From Acidobacteriota bacterium (GTDB lineage: Bacteria > Acidobacteriota > Thermoanaerobaculia > Multivoradales > J023), in NCBI GenBank assembly GCA_029263395.1, contig JAJCXO010000231.1:1-40308 (forward strand): 40,308 nt of DNA, in the 5' to 3' direction. The position numbers were made by a program, and so were the translations under genes. Positions within the stretch are counted from its first letter, which is position 1. Each line of letters opens with the position of its first letter. Below, piece after piece: positions 26,565-34,647 of this stretch. The notes under the pieces are model-generated. The model had not been told where the DNA came from. It did no database searches and was given only the letters and a program-made list of their open reading frames with translations.

Positions 26565-28512
26565 TCGTTGGCGTCCCGCACTGGCGATGTGGGTTGCGGT
26601 CCTGGCCTGTTGGATCGGTGGATGTGGCCAGCGGCAACCCCCCAACATCGTCTTGATTGTCATCGACACTCTGCGTGCCGACCACCTCAGCTGTTATGGC
26701 TATTCCCGTTCGACCTCACCACACATCGATCAGCTGGCCGCCCGCGGCACGCTATTCGAACAAGCGAACGCGGTGGCCTCCTATACCCGCCCATCCTCGG
26801 CTTCGATTCTGACCGGCCTTTACCCTTCGGTACACGGCGCCGTAACCCATGCCGATTCGATCGCCGAGAACATACCGACGCTGGCGGAGCGGCTCAGTGC
26901 TGTTGGTTACGTTACCCACGGCATCTATCGCAATGGCAATGTCAGTGAGACCTTCGGATTTGGTCGTGGTTTTGACTCGTATACCTCACCGGACAAGGGT
27001 TATTGGCGCGAGCTGCGGAAGTCGGGGGTGGCCAAGACAGCCAAGCGTTTTGTTAGCCAAACGGATGATAGTCTGCTCACCCGTCAGGCGGTACCGTTTA
27101 TTCAGGGCGTCGAAAAGGCACCCTTTTTTCTTTATCTCCACCTCGGTGGACCCCATGATCCCTACAGTCCGCCACGCGAGGTGGTCGCACCGTTCCTCGA
27201 GGCACCGCTTAGCCCAGCCGCTGAGATGTTCTACACCCAACCTGTCAAGCTGCAGCGCGAACAGCCCGCCATCCTTCAGCAGATGCGTCTGGGGTTGCTC
27301 GAGGTGGACGACCTCACCCGCCGACAGGTGGTGGCGTTGTATGACGGTGAGATCGTCTTCAGCGACCAACAAGTGGGTGCTGTCGTCGATGCGTTGGCCG
27401 AACGCGATTTGCTCGATAACACACTGATTGTTGTGACCGCCGATCACGGTGAAGAGCTGTGGGACCATCATGACCTCGGCCACGGTCAAAGCCACTATCG
27501 GGAATTGCTTCAAGTACCGCTGGTCGTGGCCGGCCCCGGAGTGCAGAGTCGACGGATTGAGACTCCGGTCAGCTTGATCGACCTCACCCCCACGATTCTT
27601 GACCTGGCGGGCACCGCGTTACCGCCTGAGCTGCCGGGTCGAAGTCTGAAGCCAAGCCTCAGAAGCTCGCGAGCCAAGCCAGCAGAGATCCCGGTTTATG
27701 CTGAAGGGCTACTACGTCTGCTGGGCAACGGTGACCCGATGTTGTTTCGATCGGTGCAAGTTGGCTATGACAAGTTCATTCTCGACTTTCAACACCACCG
27801 TAAGCTGCTGTTCGATGGGGAAGTCGATGCAGGCGAGCACCACAATGTGATTGCGGCCGACCGTCGCCACAGCCGACAACTCTTCGAAACGCTGTTGGAT
27901 GTTCATCAATCCAACCTGGATTCGGCCCACCTGGCGCCAGTCGAAGCCGTTGAGATCCCGGCCGAGGTCGAAGAACAGATTCGGGCGCTCGGATACTTGG
28001 GGCAGGCCAGTGACAGCTCGTCAGCCTCGTTGTTCCGCGCCCCTCTGAAGCTGATCGATGTCAAGTCCCATGGCTTCATGGGCAACGAGCGAGAAGGCCA
28101 GCGGTATGCTTCTGCGATCGATTTTCCGACGCCACCGCCATCTTCAGAGCAGCTGCTCTTCGGTTGGGGCAAATCGACGGTCGAGGGAGGTAGCCGCGGG
28201 ATGGCGCGCATGGCAGCAGCCCAGCTCCGTCGTCACGAGCACCACGATCGGTGGTTGTTTCGAGGACAGATGCCGGGCCGAGGGCCAGCAGTGGTTTTGG
28301 CGGTTCGGATTGACGGTGGCGAGCCAATGCGCAGGCCTTTGAAACTTGGCGAGTCCTTTGAGATCTCCGGTCCTTTACCGGCAGGGCGGTCGTTCGCACG
28401 GATCGACTTAGAGTGCGAGTTCGAGGGCCGAGGGATGGCCACCGAGAACAATGTCCAATACCGCCACTGCCTCTCAGCTGACTATCTCGGCCTCGAGCCG
28501 CTAGGCGACTAG
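26557..28512 (+). CDS. Sulfatase-like lipoprotein with Thr nucleophile and C-terminal beta-rich module
   Basis: I choose ATG 26557, overlapping the upstream stop by 8 bp, over a TTG at 26539; it gives MISRWRPALAMWVAVLAC with lipobox IGGC (Cys23). The protein has 651 residues. LIVIDTLRADHLSCYGYSRS and VVTADHGEELWDHHDLGHG are the metal sites. The active-site stretch is YTRPSSASILTG, with Thr where sulfatases have Cys and Ser where they have Arg. Phosphoryl or phospho-alcohol chemistry is more likely than sulfate release. After the catalytic domain (to about 480) comes a C-terminal beta-rich module (about 510-651) that resembles the ends of the SGNH proteins (V.ID...LKLGESFEISGPLP and NVQYRHCLSADYLGLEP). 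Confidence 0.87.
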   Translation: MISRWRPALAMWVAVLACWIGGCGQRQPPNIVLIVIDTLRADHLSCYGYSRSTSPHIDQLAARGTLFEQANAVASYTRPSSASILTGLYPSVHGAVTHADSIAENIPTLAERLSAVGYVTHGIYRNGNVSETFGFGRGFDSYTSPDKGYWRELRKSGVAKTAKRFVSQTDDSLLTRQAVPFIQGVEKAPFFLYLHLGGPHDPYSPPREVVAPFLEAPLSPAAEMFYTQPVKLQREQPAILQQMRLGLLEVDDLTRRQVVALYDGEIVFSDQQVGAVVDALAERDLLDNTLIVVTADHGEELWDHHDLGHGQSHYRELLQVPLVVAGPGVQSRRIETPVSLIDLTPTILDLAGTALPPELPGRSLKPSLRSSRAKPAEIPVYAEGLLRLLGNGDPMLFRSVQVGYDKFILDFQHHRKLLFDGEVDAGEHHNVIAADRRHSRQLFETLLDVHQSNLDSAHLAPVEAVEIPAEVEEQIRALGYLGQASDSSSASLFRAPLKLIDVKSHGFMGNEREGQRYASAIDFPTPPPSSEQLLFGWGKSTVEGGSRGMARMAAAQLRRHEHHDRWLFRGQMPGRGPAVVLAVRIDGGEPMRRPLKLGESFEISGPLPAGRSFARIDLECEFEGRGMATENNVQYRHCLSADYLGLEPLGD

Positions 28513-28532
28513 ATGGCCGAGCAGGAGATCCC

Positions 28533-29336
28533 GTGATTCTTTCCGCTTTGGCTGGCCCTAAGCGTTTGGCTGACAAGGGTAGTCCGCCAGCAGCCTGTAA
28601 CATTGATCGTGGGGGATGTGTTGGCTGTGGGGAACAGCGTTTTGCACAACAGTCGGTGATCGACGATGAGCTGGCGTCGACCTGGGAGCTGTCTTCTCAG
28701 GAGCGCGATTGGTTCGATCAGCGAGAGGGGCATCATTGTGTTGCCTGTGGCATGTCCTATCGGGTGCGTATGTTGCTCTGGACACTCCGACGAGTCGCGC
28801 CACAGCTCGAAGGCCTGCGCATCCTGCATGTCAACCAGATCAACTATCTGGGACCCGTCTTGGCGGCATCGCCAGCAGCGGAAATTGTCGAGACCTTGTT
28901 CCGGCTAGATCAGCCCTTGGGGGTGGAAGCGGACGGGTTCGTCAACCAGGACTTGATGCAGCTTACCTTCCCAGACGAGAGTTTTGACCTGGTGATTCAC
29001 TCCGAGACTCTCGAACATTTGGAAGACCCCGATCGAGCACTGAGTGAGGCCCACCGTGTCCTGCGTCCCGGAGGCCGGCAGGTCTACACGGTGCCGCTGC
29101 TACCTGGGCGGGCGAGTCGACAGCGGGCGAGTCGATCACCCACCGGCGAGGTCAGCCATTGGCTACCTCCGAGCCTTCACGGCAGCGAAGCCGAGTACCT
29201 GGTGTTGTGGGAGTTTGGCGACGACTTTCTCAAGAGTCGAGGTGAAATTCTCGAAGCGATCTTCTATGAAGACTTCGAGGACAATCCCACCATTTTCGCC
29301 GCGGTTGAGCAGAAGCCAGGCGAGCGAAAGCTGTGA
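28533..29336 (+). CDS. Methyltransferase-like protein with Cys-rich N-terminus and degenerate SAM motif I
   Basis: Translation probably begins at GTG 28533, with AGGAGA five bases upstream, 20 bp after the sulfatase-like gene. The protein has 267 residues. Cysteines at CNIDRGGCVGCGE (about 22-33) and HHCVACGMSYR (about 67-77) can bind zinc. The methyltransferase fold is seen in LTFPDESFDLVIHSETLEHL, followed by ALSEAHRVLRPGGRQVYTVP. The glycine-rich SAM loop is missing: motif I reads ILHVNQINYLGPVL. It may bind SAM in an altered way or be inactive. It is the third gene of the plus-strand operon and converges on the next methyltransferase gene. Confidence 0.8.
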   Translation: MILSALAGPKRLADKGSPPAACNIDRGGCVGCGEQRFAQQSVIDDELASTWELSSQERDWFDQREGHHCVACGMSYRVRMLLWTLRRVAPQLEGLRILHVNQINYLGPVLAASPAAEIVETLFRLDQPLGVEADGFVNQDLMQLTFPDESFDLVIHSETLEHLEDPDRALSEAHRVLRPGGRQVYTVPLLPGRASRQRASRSPTGEVSHWLPPSLHGSEAEYLVLWEFGDDFLKSRGEILEAIFYEDFEDNPTIFAAVEQKPGERKL

Positions 29337-29361
29337 GCTAGCGAGCCGTTAAGCTGTCCGT

Positions 29362-30246
29362 TTACTCGTTCGATCCCTTACGCTCACAGATAGCTCTTCG
29401 GCTCTGCTTGTAGGCGAAGAACACTCCGCGGTCATTCGATAGATACTGTGGATTCGAGCCGGGCCTTGGAGTTATCTGTTCGACCTCGACGAATCCAGCC
29501 GTTTTCAACATCAATTCGACTGCCGCTGGGTTGGGCACGAAGCTCAGAAGGTACGTGGGACCGCTGGCCTGGGACGCGGTCTGCCCATCGCCCTCCGGGT
29601 GAGACGCCAACCGATTGGCATGGGCATCTTCCTCCAGGAGGAGGCCACAACTGGCTTCGAGTTGACACGTCACGCCGGTTTGGCCCCAGCCGCTGACAAT
29701 CGGTGCCCGCTGCTGGGTGAACTGGGTTTCGATGATCGCCACTGAGCGGGTCACTCGATGCAGCAACCGGAGTGCCCCCATGGGATTTTCAAGGTGGTAG
29801 AGCAGACCTAGGAACAGGCAGATATCGTAGGTGTCAGGCGGCTCTTGGCAGTCGAAGAAGTCGCGGACTTCGAATCGAAGGCGATCAGGTTCGAAGCCTC
29901 GGATGGATTGGATCGCTTGGGCTCGGCGAATATTGACCTCGCGGATGTCAATCGCCTGAACATCGGCTCCACGGTGGTAGAGGAGGTGGGCGAAGTAACC
30001 CTCGTTACAGCCTGCGTCGAGGCAGCGAGTCCCGTCGAGACCCTGGGTCCCGTCGAGACCCTGGGTTCCGTCGACACTGGGAAAGAGCCGATCGAGATGC
30101 GGGAAGATCATCCGTTCGCGGGTCTGATGCACCGATCGGAGCTCGTCCGCGAGTAGGGGAGTGACGATGCCGTCACCAAGGTTGAATTCGTACATCCAAC
30201 CCGGGCTTTCGTCGGCGAGTTTTTGGCGTTCTTCCAAAGTGAGCAT
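29362..30246 (-). CDS. CmoB/DUF1698-like methyltransferase
   Basis: This 294-residue protein has the class I methyltransferase motif CLDAGCNEGYFAHLL, then DVQAIDIREVNIRRAQ and YDICLFLGLLYHLENP. The LGxLYHL stretch and the overall order are those of the DUF1698/CmoB-related group, which includes tRNA carboxymethyltransferases, but many members act on other substrates. It lacks the long CmoB N-terminus. The context (glycan cluster) favours a small-molecule or glycan substrate, not tRNA. The N-terminal third carries a tandem 6-residue repeat, DGTQGL. The TGA-to-TGA distance to the convergent gene is 25 bp. Confidence 0.8.
   Translation of the reverse strand: MLTLEERQKLADESPGWMYEFNLGDGIVTPLLADELRSVHQTRERMIFPHLDRLFPSVDGTQGLDGTQGLDGTRCLDAGCNEGYFAHLLYHRGADVQAIDIREVNIRRAQAIQSIRGFEPDRLRFEVRDFFDCQEPPDTYDICLFLGLLYHLENPMGALRLLHRVTRSVAIIETQFTQQRAPIVSGWGQTGVTCQLEASCGLLLEEDAHANRLASHPEGDGQTASQASGPTYLLSFVPNPAAVELMLKTAGFVEVEQITPRPGSNPQYLSNDRGVFFAYKQSRRAICERKGSNE
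30029..30082 (-). repeat. 18-bp in-frame tandem repeat in the CmoB-like gene
   Basis: Two perfect 18-base units (gtcccgtcgagaccctgg at 30029-30046 and 30047-30064) and a diverged third (30065-30082) encode the repeated hexapeptide DGTQGL just before SAM motif I. The unit length keeps the frame, so copy number can change without inactivating the gene. Confidence 0.85.
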
Positions 30247-30729
30247 GAGGTGGGAGTGACCTCTCGAGCGGTGATGGCGCGATGTTGCTGTTGGTAGATA
30301 CTACTGTTTCTGGACCAAAACCAGGGGAGGGGGCAGCGGTGGGATCTGGGATCCCTGGCTCACCGAGTCTGGGTCGACGGTGTCCGTTCGATTACTTGTT
30401 GCCAGAAAACTACTCTGATGAGAAACGTGGAGGGAGATCTCTTTTAATCTACAGTCTCCTCCAAGAGAGAGAGTCGGCGCTGGTACTTAAATTGACTGCC
30501 TTGAGCGGACCCAAGCGGAAACGAAGATCTGGCAGCATAATTGATTCTTTCTGTCTGCGAATGAGCAGATTTACTATTGGTTTGCGCCATGGAGGGTGAC
30601 TCGGACGATGATAATGACTCAGACGGTGATGGTGAATCTGGGGGTGAGTTCGCCAGGGTTTGAAGGAAGTGTCTTGAAGGGACAGGTCCGAATGCAACTA
30701 AGACTGCTCGTGTAACAAGGATGATCGCA
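30247..30729. other. Intergenic region upstream of the RHS-type gene
   Basis: About 480 bp with no convincing gene. Long frames on either strand have no fitting start or domain. One 24-codon frame on the plus strand (30589-30663) encodes an acidic peptide, MEGDSDDDNDSDGDGESGGE plus four residues, reminiscent of Ca2+-binding DxDxDG repeats; it may be a remnant of a larger secreted protein. The RHS-type gene's ribosome-binding site is at 30717-30721. Confidence 0.4.
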
Positions 30730-32757
30730 ATGAATTGGTTTCGGCAGACGCTCCAAGCGCACCGCATTTCGTTTTTGACGTTGTTGGCCATCAACGTCTT
30801 CTTCATGGTTGATGGCACGAGCACGCTCTATGCTCATGAGTTGAAGCAGCACGAGCGAGAGGTTTTTACCCAGCGCTTCGCGCAGTCTTTTGGCATTCCC
30901 CTCGAAAACTTGCAGGGCGATCGTCCAACTTTTGAAGAACGCGTCGAAGGCCTACGGGACACGGTGAGGCCGCGGATTGCCGACGCCAGGACTCGGGTCG
31001 AGAGTCTTCTCGAGGAAGCCTTGGACGAGGTTGTTACCACCTCATGGTGGTCGGTTGGGCCGCGACAGTATGCCGCCTCGCCGCAGGCGTCTGCCGTCGA
31101 CAGCAAGCTGGCCGCCAAGCCACGCGTCGAGTTGCCCACAAAACCAATTCCCGCGACGGAGGGGCCGAGCACCAAGTCGGTGGCATCGCGCTCGACGGAT
31201 GGGCCCACGCCGCTGTCCAGGGTCGAAAAGAAGGCTCGCACGGTCACCGGTAGCGCTTCCGCCTTGAGCGCCAACGTTTCCGCTGTGGCGACACCCTCGA
31301 CGCCCCGCCGAGTCATCCCCAAGGCGGGTATCGCGTCCGAGATCACCGCCCTTGCCACCAGTCTCGACAATTCTCCAGCCCGCATCTTTCGTTTTGTCCA
31401 CGACGCCATTGACTACGATCCGAAGTGGGGTGCTGGCAAGCCTCCGCTCGGCACACTGCAAGAAGGGCTCGGCACGTCGTGGGAACAAGCCTGGCTTTTG
31501 ATGGAGCTGCTCACCGCGGCGGGCGTCGACGCTCGCGTCGAGTGGGGCGAAGTTGAGCTCCCGACCGACCTGATGCTCCAGATTGCTGGTGTCAGCGATC
31601 CCTTCCGTGCCGGAGACCTGCTCACCACCGCCGGCATGCCGATCGTACTGGTCGTCGAAGGTAGTCAAGTCATCCATGCCCGGATGTCCCACGTCTGGGT
31701 CAAAGCGCATCTCGACTACATCCCCAGACGTGGGGTGACCGCTGGCTCTGGTGACACCTGGCTGCGCATGGATCCATCGCTCAAGCGCTTCGAGACCACG
31801 GAAGGCACCCGTCTCGACGAAGCGGTTCCTTACGACCTCGGCGCCTATCTTCAAAGCGGGACGGAATCGTCACCGCGGCAGGTCTACGACGAGGCGTTGC
31901 AAGCCCACATCGCCGCCCAGAACCTAGGTTTGACGCTCGACGAGGTCAAGCCGGGAAAAGAGATCGTCGAGGAAGCATTCCCCTTCGTGCCTGGGACGTT
32001 GCGCGCCAAGATCCTCGGTGTCACCGGTGAGTCGACGACAGTGCCCGAGACCTTCCAGCAACAGCTCGAGGTCCAAGTCCGGGAAGATGGTGGCCCTACG
32101 TTGCTCACTTGGTCGGCGCCTTGGCCGGCCGTCTACGGCCAGCGTCTCGAGCTTGCCTGGGGACTCGCCCATGCCGCTGCCGTCTATCTGCGTGCCGTCA
32201 GCTCCGACGTCGATCACCTTGCTGCCCTGCGTGGGTTGCGCCGTGTCCAACTGGGCAACATCGCCCTCGCCGTCCAACGCGGCGCAGTCTCCACCGCTCC
32301 CGACGGCACCCCGCTGACGTTCAGTGCTGCACCTCCTGCCGTCGACCTCGGCTCGATGACTTTAGGTCTGTTCCCCGCCGACGGCACTGCGACCTCCTCG
32401 GCTGCAAGCATCGCCACGTTGGAGCTCATCGGCTCCCACGCGTCGTATATCGAGGGTGAAGCTCTCGCGACCGCTCTCGGTGGTGAGCACCTGACCGCCG
32501 TTACCGCTCTCACCCGAGCTGTCCGCGAAGGCCAAGCGCTGACCCGTGTCGACGCCGCCAATGTTGACACTGCTCTCGCCGATGTCGATCTTGGTGGCGA
32601 CGCTGAAGGCAGCGTCCAGGCTGGCGTTGCAGCAGGCAAGATCGCCTGGATTCACTGGACTCTTCCTTGGCATCGACCCGTTTTTAGGCTCCAAGCTCGA
32701 TCCACCTTCTCTGCATCCATACCTATATGGGAAAGCCGATCCAGTTGGTCAGCTTGA
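30730..32757 (+). pseudogene. RHS-type protein, transglutaminase-like N-terminal half, truncated by frameshift
   Basis: Start ATG 30730 has AAGGA eight bases upstream; an ATG at 30721 is too close to it. The product has a signal-like segment (about 15-35, ending STLYAHE), a Pro/Ser/Thr-rich linker, and a transglutaminase-like domain (about 200-355): FRFVHDAIDYDPKWG, then GLGTSWEQAWLLMELLTAAG, HVWVKAH and RMDPSLKRF. Canonical enzymes have GDC where this has GTS, so the catalytic Cys seems replaced by Ser (about residue 250) while His and Asp remain. Such domains are common near the N-terminus of RHS/YD-repeat proteins. After about nt 32640 the frame no longer makes sense and stops at 32757, while an RHS core tip begins in the next frame. 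The YD repeats themselves are absent. It is called a pseudogene because of that scar; the N-terminal half may still be made. Confidence 0.75.
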
Positions 32758-33268
32758 TCCGACTGGTCTCTATTCGATCCCAGAATCGGTTGCGAGTCTT
32801 GCAGCTGCCGCCCAAATACAGACTGCGAGACTCTCGGTTCAGGTTGGCGCAGCGTTCGCAGCTGGCGGTGCTGGAGTTTGGAGAGTTTGGAGCGCAATGG
32901 GGCGCTATGCTGAATATGTGGCTCGTCAAGTTATGACCGACTATGGTCGTGTCACTGTGGCCCGAGGTACACAGATCGTTCGTCACATTCCGGACTTCCT
33001 ATTGAGGTCTTCGAATGGCATTAGGGTATGGGTCGAAGTAAAATGGAACCTGCCGTGGCAAACGGGACAAGCTCTTACCCGGCTGGTTGGTCAAGTTACA
33101 GAGGCTTGGTCGACAAAAAAAGGCCAGGTCGTGGTTTGGACTCTAAGAGAACCAACATTGCGACAGCTACAACTGGTCCACACTCATCTAGGCGCTCTCG
33201 CGGCAAGGACTCAGTTTGTCCATGGCGTGGAGGGATTGTATCGCTGGCTTCGATTCTATTTTGGCTAG
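32648..33268 (+). pseudogene. Orphan RHS core tip and C-terminal PD-(D/E)XK-like nuclease toxin
   Basis: This frame starts inside the preceding gene's tail. LFLGIDPFLGSKLDPPSLHP, YLYGKADPVG and QLDPTGLYS are the end of an RHS-associated core, which normally cleaves off the variable toxin. The following 160 residues are the toxin part. It contains HIPDFLLRSSNGIRVWVEVK, that is PD-x(13)-ExK, the core of PD-(D/E)XK nucleases. ATG 32897, with TTTGGAG four bases upstream, could start a free 123-residue nuclease (Asp33, Glu47, Lys49). The codon composition is lower in GC than the flanks. The probable immunity gene begins 15 bp later. The nuclease class is inferred from the short motif and needs structure prediction. 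Confidence 0.72.
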
Positions 33269-33283
33269 CAGGGGGAGTCAGAT

Positions 33284-33829
33284 ATGCGCCGGAAGCTTCG
33301 GACAGCACTCATGAAGGAAGTCAAGAGCGGCATGGGAGAGACGTTCTCGGACTTTGTGCTCATCCAGTCAGATCCGAGTAGCCGAGAACTTATCTACGAA
33401 AAGCAGGTGAAAGATGAGTTGTCGTTCTTCGTGCGCTTTTTTGTATATGACGGCAAAGAAGAGTTTGACATTGAACTTGCTTGGAAAAAAAGTCCTTCGA
33501 TAGGCACGAAGCCTGAGTACCCGAGTTTTGTCGTACCGATGATGCCAAGTGACCCTCCGGAAGAAGGCGGCTTGAGCTTTACACTCCACTGGCTGCAAGA
33601 GAACCCAGCTCCAGTAGCTGTAGGTTGGGATTTCTTGCCTGCACCTGACCTTGCGGATTTTGATGCTTGGCTTGAGCCCCCACCGACAGTGGAGGCGCTT
33701 CTACCAAAAGTTCCTGGTTTAGTGAATGATGCGATGAGGTCTCTGGAACAGTTAGCTAGGCCATACTTTGAACGGTTGCTAGTGGAAATGGAATCTGCCT
33801 CCCCTCCAGGCTCACGTCTCGGTGTTTGA
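33284..33829 (+). CDS. Probable immunity protein for the RHS-tip nuclease
   Basis: This 181-residue cytoplasmic protein begins MRRKLRTALMKEVKSGMGE with gggggag upstream of the ATG, 15 bp after the toxin stop. No signal peptide or membrane helix is seen. It is acidic in the middle (PDLADFDAWLEPPP) and low in GC like the toxin frame, so the two probably arrived together. I do not recognise a family; the immunity role rests on position, size and shared composition. The same strand carries another open stretch (33822-33953) that overlaps its end in a different frame and may be a frameshifted extension. Confidence 0.65.
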   Translation: MRRKLRTALMKEVKSGMGETFSDFVLIQSDPSSRELIYEKQVKDELSFFVRFFVYDGKEEFDIELAWKKSPSIGTKPEYPSFVVPMMPSDPPEEGGLSFTLHWLQENPAPVAVGWDFLPAPDLADFDAWLEPPPTVEALLPKVPGLVNDAMRSLEQLARPYFERLLVEMESASPPGSRLGV

Positions 33830-34474
33830 GAAAGGAACTGGCCTTGGGAGCAAGGCTAGACTCTCGGAACACTGGTCCAAACTGGCTAATGAAATCAGTG
33901 CTGTACTCAAGGTCTCTACGGCGCCCCGCGATGCCTCACCATTTGCGCGATAATAATCTCGCGTACTTTCACTACAACTGCACGATCAAGTTGTTGCGCT
34001 TCCGGTAGGTGTCAATGACTTTGAGACACTGAGTTGCTGAAATTAGTGTCGCTCCATGAGGAAACAAGAATTCGGATCGCCGCTCAGACGCAACACTTAG
34101 AAATTGACCCTTTCAACAATCGGAACGAGACCCACCTCGGCTGGTTGTCCCCACTTACATTTTTCGTCCAAACGCCCTTCGCTCAAGAGTTTGAGGGCTT
34201 TGGTCGAAAAATGTCTTGTCTCCCTGGTGGGTCAGTTTCTGACTGCTGAAAGGGTCAAAAACCGACTGTTGCGTCCAGGGTGTTGGCGTTACGGCGTCGT
34301 GGTCCGCTGGCACGGTTGGAGTCGGGATTTTTTGGTCTCTAGTGGACGCCGCACGGCATCACATGCCATACTGAGGTCAGATATTTTGTTTCGTCCCAGG
34401 TTCCTGAGGAGTCCGGGCCGGCAGAGCTGGATACCTTCTCGAGCCATTCAATCTGAACTCGGGAGGGGTCCGTC
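33830..34474. other. Non-coding or decayed stretch after the immunity gene
   Basis: About 640 bp without a convincing gene. A 43-codon frame (33822-33953, GTG start, no SD) has plausible composition (LSEHWSKLANEISAVLKVST) and may be the frameshifted tail of the immunity gene. The centre is occupied by a 155-bp inverted-repeat element (34104-34258). Nothing else is recognised. Confidence 0.5.
34104..34258. repeat. 155-bp long inverted-repeat (MITE-like or hairpin) element
   Basis: The ends are a perfect 12-bp inverted pair: ttgaccctttca (34104-34115) and tgaaagggtcaa (34247-34258). Pairing continues inward in an imperfect way through gacccacc/ggtgggtc and acatttttcg/cgaaaaatgt to a central ctcaa/ttgag. 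The whole segment could fold as one long hairpin. No coding frame is evident. No clear target-site duplication is visible; the flanks share only A-runs. Either a miniature transposable element or a structured RNA would fit. Confidence 0.7.
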
Positions 34475-34603
34475 GTGCCGAAGTTACCCGCCAAGCCCGA
34501 CCGCGCCAAAACGAGCGGCGCCAAGACGAGCCGAGCTAATACGAGCCGGGCCAAGACGAGCCGAGCGGTGACAAATCGAGCCTGCGTAATCTCCAGATGG
34601 TGA
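34475..34603 (+). CDS. Small basic repeat peptide (42 residues)
   Basis: GTG 34475 is preceded by ggaggggtcc, a strong ribosome-binding site. The peptide begins VPKLPAKPDRAKTSGAKTSR and goes on with more AKTSR/ANTSR units, then ACVISRW. The 15-base DNA unit has the core acgagc, repeated four times between 34511 and 34570. It lies 44 bp upstream of the polybasic repeat protein and shares its basic, Ala-rich nature. It could be a real small gene or a decayed leader of the same type. Confidence 0.4.
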   Translation: MPKLPAKPDRAKTSGAKTSRANTSRAKTSRAVTNRACVISRW

Positions 34604-34647
34604 TGTCGTTCAAGGCAGACGTCGGTTGAGGAGGCGAGGAGACTACC

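Noticed and set aside
30282-30599. Plus-strand 105-codon frame after the CmoB-like gene
   Set aside because: No SD, no recognisable motif and irregular composition; treated as non-coding.
34104-34571. Long plus-strand frame across the inverted-repeat element
   Set aside because: It crosses both arms of the hairpin, has no ribosome-binding site and its translation shows no domain-like pattern.
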